NCBI GenBank assembly: GCA_017983795.1
Contig: JAGOAS010000016.1
Span: 1-64,000 of the forward strand
Direction of reading: 5' to 3'
Source: Piscinibacter sp.
GTDB taxonomy: Bacteria; Pseudomonadota; Gammaproteobacteria; Burkholderiales; Burkholderiaceae_C
Length of the DNA stretch: 64,000 nt
Positions within the stretch are counted from its first letter, which is position 1. Every line of letters starts with the position of its first letter. The notes below the pieces were generated by a model that worked only from the letters and a program-made list of their open reading frames with translations, had not been told where the DNA came from and did not search any database. Positions 1 to 8,583 of this stretch are shown here, piece by piece. The position numbers and the translations under genes were made by a program.

Positions 1-17
1 GAACCGTTGAACAGCCG

Positions 18-70
18 CCCCGTGGACATGTGGACAGGCCCAAATGCGGCCTGCCCACATGCCCACCGGG
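18..70 (-). repeat. Near-perfect inverted repeat beside the broken methylase
   Basis: Two 23-base arms (18-40 and 48-70) match at 20 of 23 positions around a 7-base spacer. Two of the three mismatches become G:U pairs when read as minus-strand RNA, so the hairpin suits a transcript coming from the methylase gene. It lies immediately downstream of that gene's disrupted end. It could be a terminator or the edge of a mobile element. No run of U residues follows within the window. Confidence 0.6.
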
Positions 71-75
71 CTCGA

Positions 76-846
76 CTACGACCAGCTATTGTCGGTGTTG
101 GATTCCACACGAAACGACGAGGGGCCCTCTTGGTCGGCCCAAGAAAACAAGACCTCGTTGTACTTCCGAAATCCGTTGTAGTTGTGGCGAACCGTGTAGG
201 GCGGGTCGCAGAAGGCAAAGTCGCCGCGTTTGGCCCGGTCCAAAAGCGCCTCAAAGTCGCCTGCCACTAGCTCGGCACTGGCAAGAACTTTGGACATCGA
301 CTCGAAATCGTCCGTTTCGATGACAACCTTGTCCTTGCTGCCCCGCGGGACGTTGAACTCGCCCTGCCGGTTGACCCGGTAGATGCCGTTGAAGCAGGTC
401 CGATTGAGATAGATGAGCCTGGAAGCCCGCTGCACCAGCTCGCTGGGATTTTTGTCGCGGAGCCAGTAGTAGTAGGCGTCAGGGTCCCGGTAGTGCCGCC
501 GCTGGCGGTAGCGCAGACTGGACTCGAGTGCCTGCCAGTCATCCCTGATGGCGCGGTAGGTCTCCACGAGTTCGGCGTTGACGTCGCCGAGCAGCGCATG
601 CGCGGGCTTGAGGTGGAAGTAGACGGCGCCGGCGCCGAGGAAGGGCTCCACGTAAGTGCAGTATTCGGACGGAAGTAGGTCGGCGTGATTGCAGACGAAC
701 CAACGCTTGCCACCGGGCCACTTGAGGAAGGGCACGAGCTCTGGCGTGGCGATGTCTGAGCTCTCGTCAAGCACCGATGTAGCGGGCCCAGGCGGCCTAG
801 CCCCGTGCGCAACGTCAATCGACCAGGCCGCCTTGCGGTCAGTCAT
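76..846 (-). CDS. dam: D12-class DNA adenine methyltransferase, C-terminus disrupted
   Basis: This 256-aa protein belongs to the D12 (Dam-like) N6-adenine methyltransferases. Visible motifs are FLKWPGGKR at residues 40-48 (motif X, AdoMet binding), EPFLGAGAVYF at 67-77 (motif I) and DPPY at 214-217 (catalytic motif IV), followed by the expected YNGFRKYN stretch. After SWADQE the sequence leaves the family pattern and stops within 17 residues. The C-terminal helices of the normal fold, roughly 30-50 residues, are therefore missing or replaced. The start overlaps the stop of the preceding 49-aa gene by a few bases, so the two appear co-transcribed with the alarmone synthetase unit. The first 35 residues are not conserved-looking and a later start is possible. 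The catalytic core is intact, but activity without the tail is uncertain. Confidence 0.8.
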   Translation of the reverse strand: MTDRKAAWSIDVAHGARPPGPATSVLDESSDIATPELVPFLKWPGGKRWFVCNHADLLPSEYCTYVEPFLGAGAVYFHLKPAHALLGDVNAELVETYRAIRDDWQALESSLRYRQRRHYRDPDAYYYWLRDKNPSELVQRASRLIYLNRTCFNGIYRVNRQGEFNVPRGSKDKVVIETDDFESMSKVLASAELVAGDFEALLDRAKRGDFAFCDPPYTVRHNYNGFRKYNEVLFSWADQEGPSSFRVESNTDNSWS

Positions 847-988
847 GCCAGGACCGGCAGCCGTGCCGCTCGCACTCGAAACGGTCCTGCTTCGCCGGCC
901 TTTTGCCGCCTTTGCCCTTGTCTAACTCGTACGACTTGCAGCCTCCTGTCTTAGTTCGCTTAGCTGCTGGTGCCACGCCCTTCTTCAC
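839..988 (-). CDS. Small 49-aa Lys/Cys-rich protein in the alarmone synthetase operon
   Basis: A GTG-started frame of 49 codons exactly fills the gap between the RelA/SpoT-type gene and the methylase. Its GTGA start overlaps the synthetase stop codon by 4 bases. Its TGA lies just inside the methylase start (ATGACTGA). The peptide is very basic, with about ten lysines and several arginines. It has three cysteines, two of them in a CERHGC motif near the C-terminus that could bind metal. I do not recognise a family. The tight overlaps on both sides are the main evidence that it is translated. A nucleic-acid-binding or antitoxin role is a guess from charge and context. Confidence 0.5.
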   Translation of the reverse strand: MKKGVAPAAKRTKTGGCKSYELDKGKGGKRPAKQDRFECERHGCRSWHD

Positions 989-1596
989 TCGCCACCCTCC
1001 AACTGATCGAACAGCTTAGCGAACATCTGATCTGCGCCCCAGGCTTGAGCCGCAGTGAAGGCCATTTCCCGCGCCTGCAGCTCCGACAGCGGCGCGGACG
1101 GCTTGTAGCCCAAGTCGTGCTCCGCTTCGCTCCACGCGTGCTGAAACAATGTCTTGATCTGCAGCTCGAAGAAATCGGGAGCATCCGAATGCTCGTCATC
1201 CTCGAAGAGCTCCTCCGGGATTGCGAGGATCAGGTGTCGCCCTTCGTAGCCGAAGGCCTTGGGCTCCTCCTTCACAGTGATTTCTTCGATGCCGCCGAAG
1301 TACCTCTTGATAACAGTCTCGACGGCTTCAACGTCGCGCAGGTAGAAGACGATCACGCGAGCAGCGACCTGGTCTTGAATCTCGCTGAACGGGTCGCCAT
1401 ACTTGCGCCTCCCGTCCTTCTCCTTAATCGCCTTTGCCAGAAAGCGGTCCGTGCCCTTCGCTCTCGCGCTGATCCGGTCGATGCGCTTCACGCCTGCCAA
1501 TCGTTCCGCGAGGTGTTTACCCAGGCCCTCCGCCAATGGCACGAGCACCGCCGCGCGCCTGCGCGTGTACTCAGCCAGCAGTTCTTGGTCGGTCAT
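985..1596 (-). CDS. Stand-alone RelA/SpoT-domain alarmone synthetase
   Basis: This 203-aa protein is close to a bare RelA/SpoT nucleotidyltransferase domain, the fold that transfers pyrophosphate from ATP to GDP/GTP in (p)ppGpp synthetases. Related small enzymes pyrophosphorylate ATP or tRNA instead. Family signatures seen are a basic R-x-K segment around residues 45-55, D-x4-R at 75-80, YEGRH at 117-121, ELQIKT at 144-149 and HAW with a following H at 153-160. There is no hydrolase (HD), TGS or ACT domain. The gene starts 3 bp after the upstream 333-aa gene and overlaps the downstream 49-aa gene. Synthetases packed in small operons in defence islands often act as growth-arresting toxins (toxSAS). 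That role is likely here but not shown. Confidence 0.85.
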   Translation of the reverse strand: MTDQELLAEYTRRRAAVLVPLAEGLGKHLAERLAGVKRIDRISARAKGTDRFLAKAIKEKDGRRKYGDPFSEIQDQVAARVIVFYLRDVEAVETVIKRYFGGIEEITVKEEPKAFGYEGRHLILAIPEELFEDDEHSDAPDFFELQIKTLFQHAWSEAEHDLGYKPSAPLSELQAREMAFTAAQAWGADQMFAKLFDQLEGGE

Positions 1597-1599
1597 CGG

Positions 1600-2601
1600 T
1601 TAGGACCTCAACTTCTCGTCCACGATCCTGCCGCGTGTGGCGAATGCGTGCTGTTCACCTTCCTGACGGTGTTCGAGTAGCTCATCGAATCTCTCCGTCG
1701 GAGCCATGAGTGTGACCTCGTTGTCCAACTCGACCTGCTTGTAGGGGACGTGCTTGACGAATTCGTCGGCGTCGAATCGAAACGATTCGTCGATCAGTCG
1801 ACTCGGCTTTACCGCGGATTTCACCGCGGCGGCGGCTGCCGGCGACAGGGCGAACTGACCGCAAAACTGATCGATCGTCATCGCGTTCGGGGGCAGGTTG
1901 CGCGCGAGCTTGGCGGCAGCCACGATTTCCATGCGGACGTCCAGATCGCCGGTGCGACTTGCGTTCTTCATCGCGACGGCCAAGCGCCGAGTGCCCTCTG
2001 CGCCGGTGGTCGTCAGTTCAGAGCGCAAGAACTCGACTATCCAATAGTCTGCGATGGACTTGGCCCCGTGATTGAGCTGGCGGTCGGTGGCCGTGCCCTT
2101 CCACGCGTCGTTCTTGCCGTCCTCGTGAGAATACGTGGCCGCCTTATAGCTGTGGGCGTTCTTGAGGAACACCTGCTCGACGAACTCCACGCTCAGAGCG
2201 CCTCGCTTCTTGCTGGCGACTACTGCCTCCTCAGCCGCGAAGCGCGAGAGAACCACGCGCTTGCCCGCCTTGCCCTCGTCGGAGCCGAGGCAGACGAAGA
2301 ACAGGCCCATCCCGGCCGTTCCAGGCGTGGAGGCCTGCAGGGACCTTGCGAGGGCGAGCGCCGACGCGAGTTTGGGTTTGTCGAAGAACCCGAGCAGATC
2401 GTCGCGTGTGGCGTTCTTCTTGTCCTTAGAGACGAACCGGATCGGGACGTCGCGCTTGGACCTGGGCCCGTCGAACACTTCAGCGAGCATGCCGGAGAGC
2501 TTCCCGCCGTCCGGCTTGATGTGGATGCCCTCGATATCCTCCGCTGCCTTCTCGTGATTCCTCGGATACGTGAGAAAGCTGTAGATGGTTTCGATCGGCA
2601 T
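1600..2601 (-). CDS. Unrecognised 333-aa protein, partner of the alarmone synthetase
   Basis: I do not recognise this protein with confidence. It is soluble-looking, of mixed alpha/beta composition and without membrane segments. It carries a hydrophobic stretch around residues 95-105 (GLFFVCLG) followed by a charged helix. Its length is similar to that of NdpA/YejK nucleoid-associated proteins, but I see no diagnostic motif. It ends 3 bp before the RelA/SpoT-type gene and is the first gene of that unit, behind a 204-bp gap containing an inverted repeat. The position suggests a sensor, target-recognition subunit or antitoxin for the synthetase. Base composition and codon use look somewhat less GC-rich than in the core genes. 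Confidence 0.6.
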   Translation of the reverse strand: MPIETIYSFLTYPRNHEKAAEDIEGIHIKPDGGKLSGMLAEVFDGPRSKRDVPIRFVSKDKKNATRDDLLGFFDKPKLASALALARSLQASTPGTAGMGLFFVCLGSDEGKAGKRVVLSRFAAEEAVVASKKRGALSVEFVEQVFLKNAHSYKAATYSHEDGKNDAWKGTATDRQLNHGAKSIADYWIVEFLRSELTTTGAEGTRRLAVAMKNASRTGDLDVRMEIVAAAKLARNLPPNAMTIDQFCGQFALSPAAAAAVKSAVKPSRLIDESFRFDADEFVKHVPYKQVELDNEVTLMAPTERFDELLEHRQEGEQHAFATRGRIVDEKLRS

Positions 2602-2664
2602 TCAGCGCTCCTCCCGCAGCGCGGAGCTCGCTTCAAGGAGCAGCGACTCCACTGATCAATTTCT

Positions 2665-2701
2665 TTCGAGGCAATGTAACATTCCTTCGATTCGCCTCGA
2701 A
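2665..2701. promoter_or_regulatory. Inverted repeat upstream of the alarmone synthetase operon
   Basis: TTCGAGGC (2665-2672) and its exact complement GCCTCGAA (2694-2701) flank an AT-richer 21-bp spacer. The repeat sits about 65 bp upstream of the first gene of the operon (start at 2601), in the only sizeable gap between it and hsdR. It could be an operator or a transcript hairpin. No strong sigma-70 boxes were found nearby. Confidence 0.4.
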
Positions 2702-2805
2702 GCAGGACATGCAAGTAGCGAGGCAGGGCCGCGGTCCGAATGGATGGCCATTTCGAATCCCGCGCTTGGCAATCTTTCCGCATCCTCGCGACAGCCCGAC
2801 GGACA

Positions 2806-5800
2806 CTAAGCCCACGCCTCCCCCAGCGCCTTCGCCTGCTGCAGCACCAGTTCCACCGCAGCCTCCTGCTGGTCCGGCGGGTACTTGTACTTCCGCAGGA
2901 TGCGCTTGACCATCAGCCGTAGCTTGGCCTGCACGCTTTCGCGCGCCGACCAGTCGACGGTCAGGTTCTTGCGCAAGCTCTCGGCCAGTTCGTGGGCGAT
3001 CTTCTTCAGCGTCTCGTCGGTCAGTTCGCGCACCGCCGATTCGTTGTTGGCCAGCGCGTCGTAGAAGCGCACCTCGTCCTCGTTCAGGCCCAGTTGCTCA
3101 CCGCGCGACGCGGCCTCACGGAACTTCTTGGCCATCTCCACCAGCTCTTCCATCACCTGCGCGGCTTCGATGGATCGGTTCTGGTAGCGCTGAACCACGT
3201 GGGCCAGCATGTCGGAGAACTTCTTGCTCTGCACCACGTTGCTGGCGAAGCGTGACTTGATCTCGCCTTCGAGCAGGCGCTCCAGCAGTTCGACGGCCAG
3301 GTTGCGCTCGGGCAGGTTGCGAACCTCGGCCAGGAAGGCGTCGTCAAGGATGCCGATGTTGGGCTTGTCCAGGCCCACGGCGTCGAAGATGTCGACCACC
3401 TCTTCTGAGACCACCGCCGAGCTGATGATCTGCCGGATCGCCAGTTCGCGCTCCTCGTCTGTCTTCTTCTGCGCTGTGATCTCGCGCTTGGTCAGGATCA
3501 CCTTCACGGCCTGGAAGAAGGCCACCTCCTCACGCACCGCTTTGGCTTCGTCGAGCGTGCAGCACAGGGTAAAGGCCTTGCTCATCGCCAGCGCCAAATC
3601 GGCGAAGCGCTTCTTGCCGTCCTTCAGGCCCAAGACGTAGTTCGCCGCGCCGGCCAGCGTCTTGTGGCCGCCGGTGAGGAAGTCGCTGTAGTCGAAGCCA
3701 TGGCCGTTCGTGCCGGCCAGCATCCCGCGCAGCGCATCCAGCTTCTCGGCCAGCACGCTGTAGGCCTCGTGCGCGTCCACCGTCGGCCGGCCGCGGCCCT
3801 GTGCTGCGGTGTACTCCTTCAGCGCCGACTTCAGCTCGTTGGCAATGCCGATGTAGTCCACCACCAGGCCGCCCTGCTTGTCCTTGAACACGCGGTTCAC
3901 GCGCGCGATGGCCTGCATGAGGTTGTGGCCCTTCATCGGCTTATCGACGTAGAGCGTGTGCACGCAGGGCGCGTCGAAGCCGGTGAGCCACATGTCGCGC
4001 ACGATCACCAGTCGCAGCGGATCGGCGGGGTTCTTGAAGCGCTTCTCCAAGCGCTTCTTCACCTGGGCGCTGTAGATATGAGGCCGCAGCAAGGGCTTGT
4101 CGCTGGCCGAGCCCGTCATCACGATCTTGACCGCGCCTTGCTCGGGGTCGGGGCTGTGCCAGTCGGGCCGCAGCTTGACGATCTCGTCGTAGAGATGCAC
4201 GCAGATCTCGCGGCTCATGGCCACCACCATGGCCTTGCCGGTCTGCGCCTTGTTGCGCTCCTCGAAGTGCGCCACCAGATCCGCCGCCACCTGGGCGACG
4301 CGCGGCGCGGCGCCCACCACCTTCTCCAGCGCCGCCCAGCGGCTCTTGAGCTTGGCCTGCTGGCTCTCTTCCTCGTCTTCAGCCAGCTCGTCGACCTCGT
4401 CGTCGATGGTGGCCATCTCGTCGGCCTTGAGGCCCAGCTTGGCGAGCCGGCTCTCGTAGTAGATGGCCACGGTGGCGCCATCCTCCTTGGCCTGCTGCAT
4501 GTCGTAGACGCTGATGTAGTCGCCGAACACCGCCCGCGTGTCGCGGTCTTCGCCCGACACCGGCGTGCCGGTGAAGGCCACGAAGGTGGCGTTGGGCAGC
4601 GCGTCGCGCAGGTGCTGCGCATAGCCCACTTGGTACTTCGCGGTCGGCGCGAATTCGGCCCGGTGCTCGGGTGGCTGGCCATCGCCGGTGGTCAGCGCGC
4701 TCGATGCCCTCGGCGCCGACTTCGGCGTCTTCAGTTTCGCCTCGAAGCCGTACTGCGTGCGGTGCGCCTCGTCGGCCATCACGACGATGTTGTGGCGGTC
4801 GGAGAGCAGCGGGAACGTGTCTTCGTCTTCGCCCGGCATGAACTTCTGGATGGTGGCGAACACGATGCCGCCGCTCGGGCGGTTGCCGAGCAGCGCGCGC
4901 AGTTCCTGCCGCGTGTTCGCCTGCACCGGCTGCTCGCGCAACAGGTCCTGCGCCAGGCTGAACACGCCGAATAGCTGGCCGTCCAGGTCGTTGCGGTCGG
5001 TGATGACGACGATGGTCGGGTTCTCCATCGCCTGCTCTTGCATCACGTGCGCTGCGAAGCAGGTCATCGTGATGCTCTTGCCGCTGCCCTGGGTGTGCCA
5101 TACCACGCCGCCCTTGCCGCGCAAGCGTGCATCGCTGTTCGGGCGCGATGCCGTCACCACCTGCGAGATTGCTGCGCGCACCGCGTGGAACTGGTGGTAG
5201 CCGGCGATCTTCTTGACGAGTTGGCCGTCGTCCTCGAAGAGCACGAAGTAGCGCAGGTAGTCGAGCAGGTAGGCCGGCGCCAGCGCGCCACGCACCAGCG
5301 TCTGCAGTTCATGGAACTTGCCCAGCGGGTCGAGCGTGTTGCCGTCGATCGTGCGCCAGGCCATGAAGCGCTCGCTGTCGGCCGAGAGCGAGCCGAGCAG
5401 CGCCTCGCTGCCGTCTGACACCACCAGCACCTCGTTGGTCTGGAAGATGTCCGGGATCTGCGCCTTGTAGGTCTGGATCTGGTGGAAGGCCTTCCACACG
5501 TCGGCGTTCAGGTCGGCCGGGTTCTTCAGTTCGATCAGCACCAGCGGCAGGCCGTTGACGAACAACACGATGTCGGGCCGGCGCGTGTGGTGCGGCCCAG
5601 TGACGGAGAACTGATTGACAGCCAGCCACTCGTTGCGCGACGGGTCAGCCCAGTCCACCAAACGCACAAAGTCGCCGCGCGTTTCGCCGTCCTGCTGGTA
5701 TTCCACCGGCACGCCGCCCACCAGCAGACGGTGGAAGTGGCGGTTGGCGGCCAGCAGCACCGGCGTGCCCAGGTCCAGCAGCTGTCGGATGGCATCTTCA

Positions 5801-5991
5801 CGCGCCGCTGCGGGCACGGTCGGGTTCAGCGCGGCCACTGCGGAGCGCAAGCGCCCGAGCAGCAGCACCTGGCGGTAGTTGTCGCGCTCGGGGGCGTCGC
5901 CATCGGGCGCGATGTCCGGCCCATAGCGGTGTTGCCAGCCCACATCGGCCAGCCACGCCAGGCACTCTTGTTCGAGCTGGTCCTCCGTCAT
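2806..5991 (-). CDS. hsdR: Type I restriction enzyme, R subunit
   Basis: At 1061 aa this is a full-length HsdR, the motor and nuclease subunit of a type I restriction-modification complex. The N-terminal nuclease domain shows the PD-(D/E)xK pattern with D140, E154 and K156. The SF2 translocase follows, with Walker A TQGSGKS at residues 300-306 and the DEAH box at 407-410. A long helical C-terminal region would dock onto the methylase core. The start ATG overlaps the stop of the upstream Fic gene by 4 bp (ATGA), so restriction is translationally tied to Fic and the ATPase rather than directly to hsdM/hsdS. No frameshift is visible, and the enzyme is probably active. Confidence 0.95.
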   Translation of the reverse strand: MTEDQLEQECLAWLADVGWQHRYGPDIAPDGDAPERDNYRQVLLLGRLRSAVAALNPTVPAAAREDAIRQLLDLGTPVLLAANRHFHRLLVGGVPVEYQQDGETRGDFVRLVDWADPSRNEWLAVNQFSVTGPHHTRRPDIVLFVNGLPLVLIELKNPADLNADVWKAFHQIQTYKAQIPDIFQTNEVLVVSDGSEALLGSLSADSERFMAWRTIDGNTLDPLGKFHELQTLVRGALAPAYLLDYLRYFVLFEDDGQLVKKIAGYHQFHAVRAAISQVVTASRPNSDARLRGKGGVVWHTQGSGKSITMTCFAAHVMQEQAMENPTIVVITDRNDLDGQLFGVFSLAQDLLREQPVQANTRQELRALLGNRPSGGIVFATIQKFMPGEDEDTFPLLSDRHNIVVMADEAHRTQYGFEAKLKTPKSAPRASSALTTGDGQPPEHRAEFAPTAKYQVGYAQHLRDALPNATFVAFTGTPVSGEDRDTRAVFGDYISVYDMQQAKEDGATVAIYYESRLAKLGLKADEMATIDDEVDELAEDEEESQQAKLKSRWAALEKVVGAAPRVAQVAADLVAHFEERNKAQTGKAMVVAMSREICVHLYDEIVKLRPDWHSPDPEQGAVKIVMTGSASDKPLLRPHIYSAQVKKRLEKRFKNPADPLRLVIVRDMWLTGFDAPCVHTLYVDKPMKGHNLMQAIARVNRVFKDKQGGLVVDYIGIANELKSALKEYTAAQGRGRPTVDAHEAYSVLAEKLDALRGMLAGTNGHGFDYSDFLTGGHKTLAGAANYVLGLKDGKKRFADLALAMSKAFTLCCTLDEAKAVREEVAFFQAVKVILTKREITAQKKTDEERELAIRQIISSAVVSEEVVDIFDAVGLDKPNIGILDDAFLAEVRNLPERNLAVELLERLLEGEIKSRFASNVVQSKKFSDMLAHVVQRYQNRSIEAAQVMEELVEMAKKFREAASRGEQLGLNEDEVRFYDALANNESAVRELTDETLKKIAHELAESLRKNLTVDWSARESVQAKLRLMVKRILRKYKYPPDQQEAAVELVLQQAKALGEAWA

Positions 5992-7151
5992 GGGCTCCCT
6001 GCCAGCAGTTCGACGTAAGCAGCGTAGCTGAACAGGCGGTTCTTCTTCTGGCCGGTCAGCTCGCTCAATATCCCCAGGTCCTGCAGCAGTTTCACCGCCG
6101 CAGTGGCCGTGGGGAAGGTCGTGTCCAGTTTCTGCCGCACCTGCTCGATGGTGAAGCGCGGCATCAGCGGCAGCAGCTCGAACAGGCGCAGGGCCACAGC
6201 GCCCACGCGGGGCGCTGCCAGCAGGCGCTTGCGGTCAGCGTTGATCAGGCTCGCCATCGCCACGATGCCGCGCTCGGCGTCTGTGGCCGCGGTCTCCACG
6301 CCATCGAGGAAGAAGCCGACCCAGCCTTCCCAGTCGCCCCCTTCGTTGTCGGTACTGCGCACGGCCGACAGCCGCCGGTAGTACTCGGCCTGGTGCTGCT
6401 TGAGGTAGCCGCTCAGGTAGACCAGCGGCTCGGGCAGCAGGCCCCATTGCTCCAGCAGCGCCGCGATGAGCAAGCGGCCGATGCGCCCGTTGCCGTCGAG
6501 GAACGGATGGATGGTCTCGAACTGCACATGCACCAGGGCCACACGCACGAGCGGCGGCAGCGCCGGCTCCGGGTCATGGATGAAGCGCTCCAGGTCGGCC
6601 AGCAGTCGTGGCACCTGGTCGGGTGGCGGAGGCACGAAGGTGGCCCGGCCTGGCCGCGCACCGCCGATCCAGTTCTGCGAGCGCCGCAGTTCGCCCGGCT
6701 GCTTGCCGGCGCCACGTGCGCCATCAAGCAGCAGGCGATGGGCGTCGCACAGCAACCGAACCGAGATCGGCAGGCCGGCCTCGTTGCGCAGGTTGTCGCG
6801 CACGAGCCGGAAGGCGCGCAGGTAGTTGGTGACCTCCTCGACATCGGCCGTGTTGGCCAGCACCTGGCCGGCCTCGTTGTCGAACAGGTCGGTCAGCGTG
6901 GCCTGGGTGCCCTCGATCTGCGAGGTGAGCAGCGCCTCCTTGCGGATGGCGCTGTAGAGCAGCCAGTCGACCGAGGGCACCAGGCCGGCCACGCCGCCCA
7001 ACCGAGCCAAGGCCATCTCGGCGCGGTGATTGACGGTGGCATAGCTGTCCGCCGCCAGCGGTGGGTCGGCCGGTGGCAGCGCATGGGGGACGAACGCCTG
7101 CACCGCCTCGCCCAGCGTGGTGGTGGTGACGTAGGTGCCGGTGGTGCGCAT
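5988..7151 (-). CDS. Fic-family AMP-transferase-like protein
   Basis: This 387-aa protein has the Fic catalytic loop HPFLDGNGR at residues 215-223, with histidine and phosphate-binding residues intact. Fic enzymes usually transfer AMP from ATP to a hydroxyl group on a target protein. An N-terminal inhibitory helix motif (SQIEG, residues 77-81) matches the (S/T)xxxE(G/N) signature of self-inhibited class II Fic proteins. A winged-helix-like C-terminal part (residues 300-387) may bind DNA or a partner. The gene lies between an AAA ATPase and hsdR, overlapping hsdR by 4 bp, in a type I R-M locus. It may guard or modulate the R-M system, but its target is unknown. Confidence 0.9.
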   Translation of the reverse strand: MRTTGTYVTTTTLGEAVQAFVPHALPPADPPLAADSYATVNHRAEMALARLGGVAGLVPSVDWLLYSAIRKEALLTSQIEGTQATLTDLFDNEAGQVLANTADVEEVTNYLRAFRLVRDNLRNEAGLPISVRLLCDAHRLLLDGARGAGKQPGELRRSQNWIGGARPGRATFVPPPPDQVPRLLADLERFIHDPEPALPPLVRVALVHVQFETIHPFLDGNGRIGRLLIAALLEQWGLLPEPLVYLSGYLKQHQAEYYRRLSAVRSTDNEGGDWEGWVGFFLDGVETAATDAERGIVAMASLINADRKRLLAAPRVGAVALRLFELLPLMPRFTIEQVRQKLDTTFPTATAAVKLLQDLGILSELTGQKKNRLFSYAAYVELLAGSP

Positions 7152-7210
7152 CGTATGAAAGCCGGCTTGAGCAGTCGACCTTCATAGTAAAGCGTTCTTT
7201 AATTTATGGG

Positions 7211-7230
7211 AAGCCTGTGAAAGCAGGCTT
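7211..7230. repeat. Short hairpin upstream of fic
   Basis: AAGCCTG and CAGGCTT form a perfect 7-bp stem around a 6-base loop, about 60 bp upstream of the fic start. An AT-rich stretch (7196-7208) next to it could provide a -10 element for fic. No U-run follows on the minus strand, so it is not a classical terminator in that direction. Confidence 0.35.
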
Positions 7231-7312
7231 GGCCTCAGCCGCCGCCGGGCCGCCCCAAGGCGGCTGAGTGCCCCCTCGGAGGGCAGCGAACGCAGTGAGC
7301 CAGAGGGGGCCT
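7231..7312. repeat. REP-like double hairpin between the ATPase gene and fic
   Basis: Two consecutive stems are seen. CTCAGCCGCC (7234-7243) pairs with GGCGGCTGAG (7259-7268), and GCCCCCT (7270-7276) pairs with AGGGGGC (7304-7310). The sequence resembles short intergenic repeats common in Comamonadaceae-type genomes, with a GGGCAGCGAACGCAGTGAGC core in one loop. It starts right at the ATPase stop codon. It may lower read-through from the ATPase into fic and hsdR, or simply be a mobile intergenic repeat. Confidence 0.6.
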
Positions 7313-8507
7313 ATTCGCCGTCTTCGCCCATGGTCAGTTGGCCTTGCGGGTCCACCGGCGGCCAGTGGCCGTCGGCCGTGCGTTGCTCGAACCAGCGGTG
7401 CATGGCCGCATCGTCCACGGCGTACTCGCCGCGGGCGGACTTCCAGACCAGCGCAGGGTGGCGATTGCGCAGTGACTCCAGCGCGTTCTGCGCCTGCTGC
7501 ACCGTCACCTTGGCCTGCGCCTTCTCACGGTAGAAGCGCAGCGCCTCGGCGTCGTAAGGCCTGAAGCGCTGCCCCATCTCCAGCAGGCGCCACAACACGG
7601 CCTGCTCCAGGGGCTTGAGCGCAAGGTATTCCGATTCCATCTGCGCCTCGTCGTCCTGCTGCCGCGCCTGCGCGGCCTGCAGCACCGCCTGCTCGAAGCG
7701 CACGCCCTGCAGCCCCGACAGCGGGCTCAGCGCCTGGCCCAGCGCCTCCATGAAGAACTGCGGCCGATGGCCGAAACGCTCGAAGGCCTGCAGCAGCGCG
7801 GCGCCATCCACTGGCGCCAGCTCGGGCCGCTGCGCCGTGATCAGCCTCGACACATGGTCAATGAAATCCTGCCCCAGCGGCGGCATGCGCGAGATCTGCG
7901 ACCCATAGAACGGGGCGCCGTTGGTGTTGACCAGGCGCAGCAGTTTGTCGCGGTCGGAGCCCGACATCACCAGCATCAGGTTCACCTCGCCCGGTCGGTT
8001 GAGCTGGTCGCGGGCGGACTTCAGCGCCGACATCGTGGCTTCGCCGGCCTCGCTGGTCAGCGCATGCTGCGCCTCGTCCACGATCAGGGCCACCGGCGCC
8101 TTGGCGGCCTCGTGCAGCGCACGCAGGGCGTCGGGCAGCGTCACGCCGTCGATCTTGCCGATCTTGCTGACGTCGATCTTCAGCGCGCCGGCGATGGTCA
8201 CGCTGTCCAGGCCGGCCGCCTTGGCAGTGCGGGCCACGACGCCCAGGCGCGGTGCCAGGGCGCGGGCGATGGCATCGGCAATCAATGAGCCGGGATCGCG
8301 CCGCGGGTCGGCCCACAGGTCCACATAGGCCACCACAGCGCCGGCCGCTTCCAGCGCCGGCTTGAGGTCTGCCTGAAGGAAGGTGGACTTGCCCGTGCGG
8401 CGTGGCGCAGCCAGGAACAGGCCGTTGTGCGCGTCGCCGAACACCGCCTGGCCCCGCAGCGCCGCCACCAGTTCCTGGGCCAGGGCCTCACGGGGAAAGT
8501 GGATCAC
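7311..8507 (-). CDS. AAA-type ATPase embedded in the type I R-M locus
   Basis: This 398-aa protein has an N-terminal P-loop ATPase domain, with Walker A APRRTGKST at residues 34-42 and Walker B ending in DEAQ at 144-147. A helical and winged-helix-like C-terminal region follows. It resembles the archaeal-type or ORC/MalT-like AAA ATPases seen in defence loci. The start is a GTG at 8507 preceded by a good TTGGAG ribosome site. It follows hsdS by 76 bp behind its own promoter-like sequence, and is followed by fic and hsdR. It has no DNA methylase or nuclease motif. It probably senses or remodels something for the neighbouring Fic or HsdR proteins, but the exact role is unknown. Confidence 0.75.
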   Translation of the reverse strand: MIHFPREALAQELVAALRGQAVFGDAHNGLFLAAPRRTGKSTFLQADLKPALEAAGAVVAYVDLWADPRRDPGSLIADAIARALAPRLGVVARTAKAAGLDSVTIAGALKIDVSKIGKIDGVTLPDALRALHEAAKAPVALIVDEAQHALTSEAGEATMSALKSARDQLNRPGEVNLMLVMSGSDRDKLLRLVNTNGAPFYGSQISRMPPLGQDFIDHVSRLITAQRPELAPVDGAALLQAFERFGHRPQFFMEALGQALSPLSGLQGVRFEQAVLQAAQARQQDDEAQMESEYLALKPLEQAVLWRLLEMGQRFRPYDAEALRFYREKAQAKVTVQQAQNALESLRNRHPALVWKSARGEYAVDDAAMHRWFEQRTADGHWPPVDPQGQLTMGEDGE

Positions 8508-8530
8508 TTTATCTCCAAGTATCGGAGAAG

Positions 8531-8562
8531 CGATAATTTATCGAAACAAGGATAAAAGTCAA
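8531..8562 (-). promoter_or_regulatory. Candidate promoter with overlapping palindrome, ATPase-fic-hsdR
   Basis: Reading the minus strand, TTGACT (8557-8562) is followed 16 bp later by TAAATT, a fair sigma-70 pair. The -10 lies inside the 13-bp palindrome CGATAATTTATCG (8531-8543), so a bound repressor would block it. It sits 24 bp upstream of the ATPase GTG and would let the restriction side be expressed separately from hsdM-hsdS. Confidence 0.5.
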
Positions 8563-8583
8563 TAGTGCTGACCGGGCTGCAGG

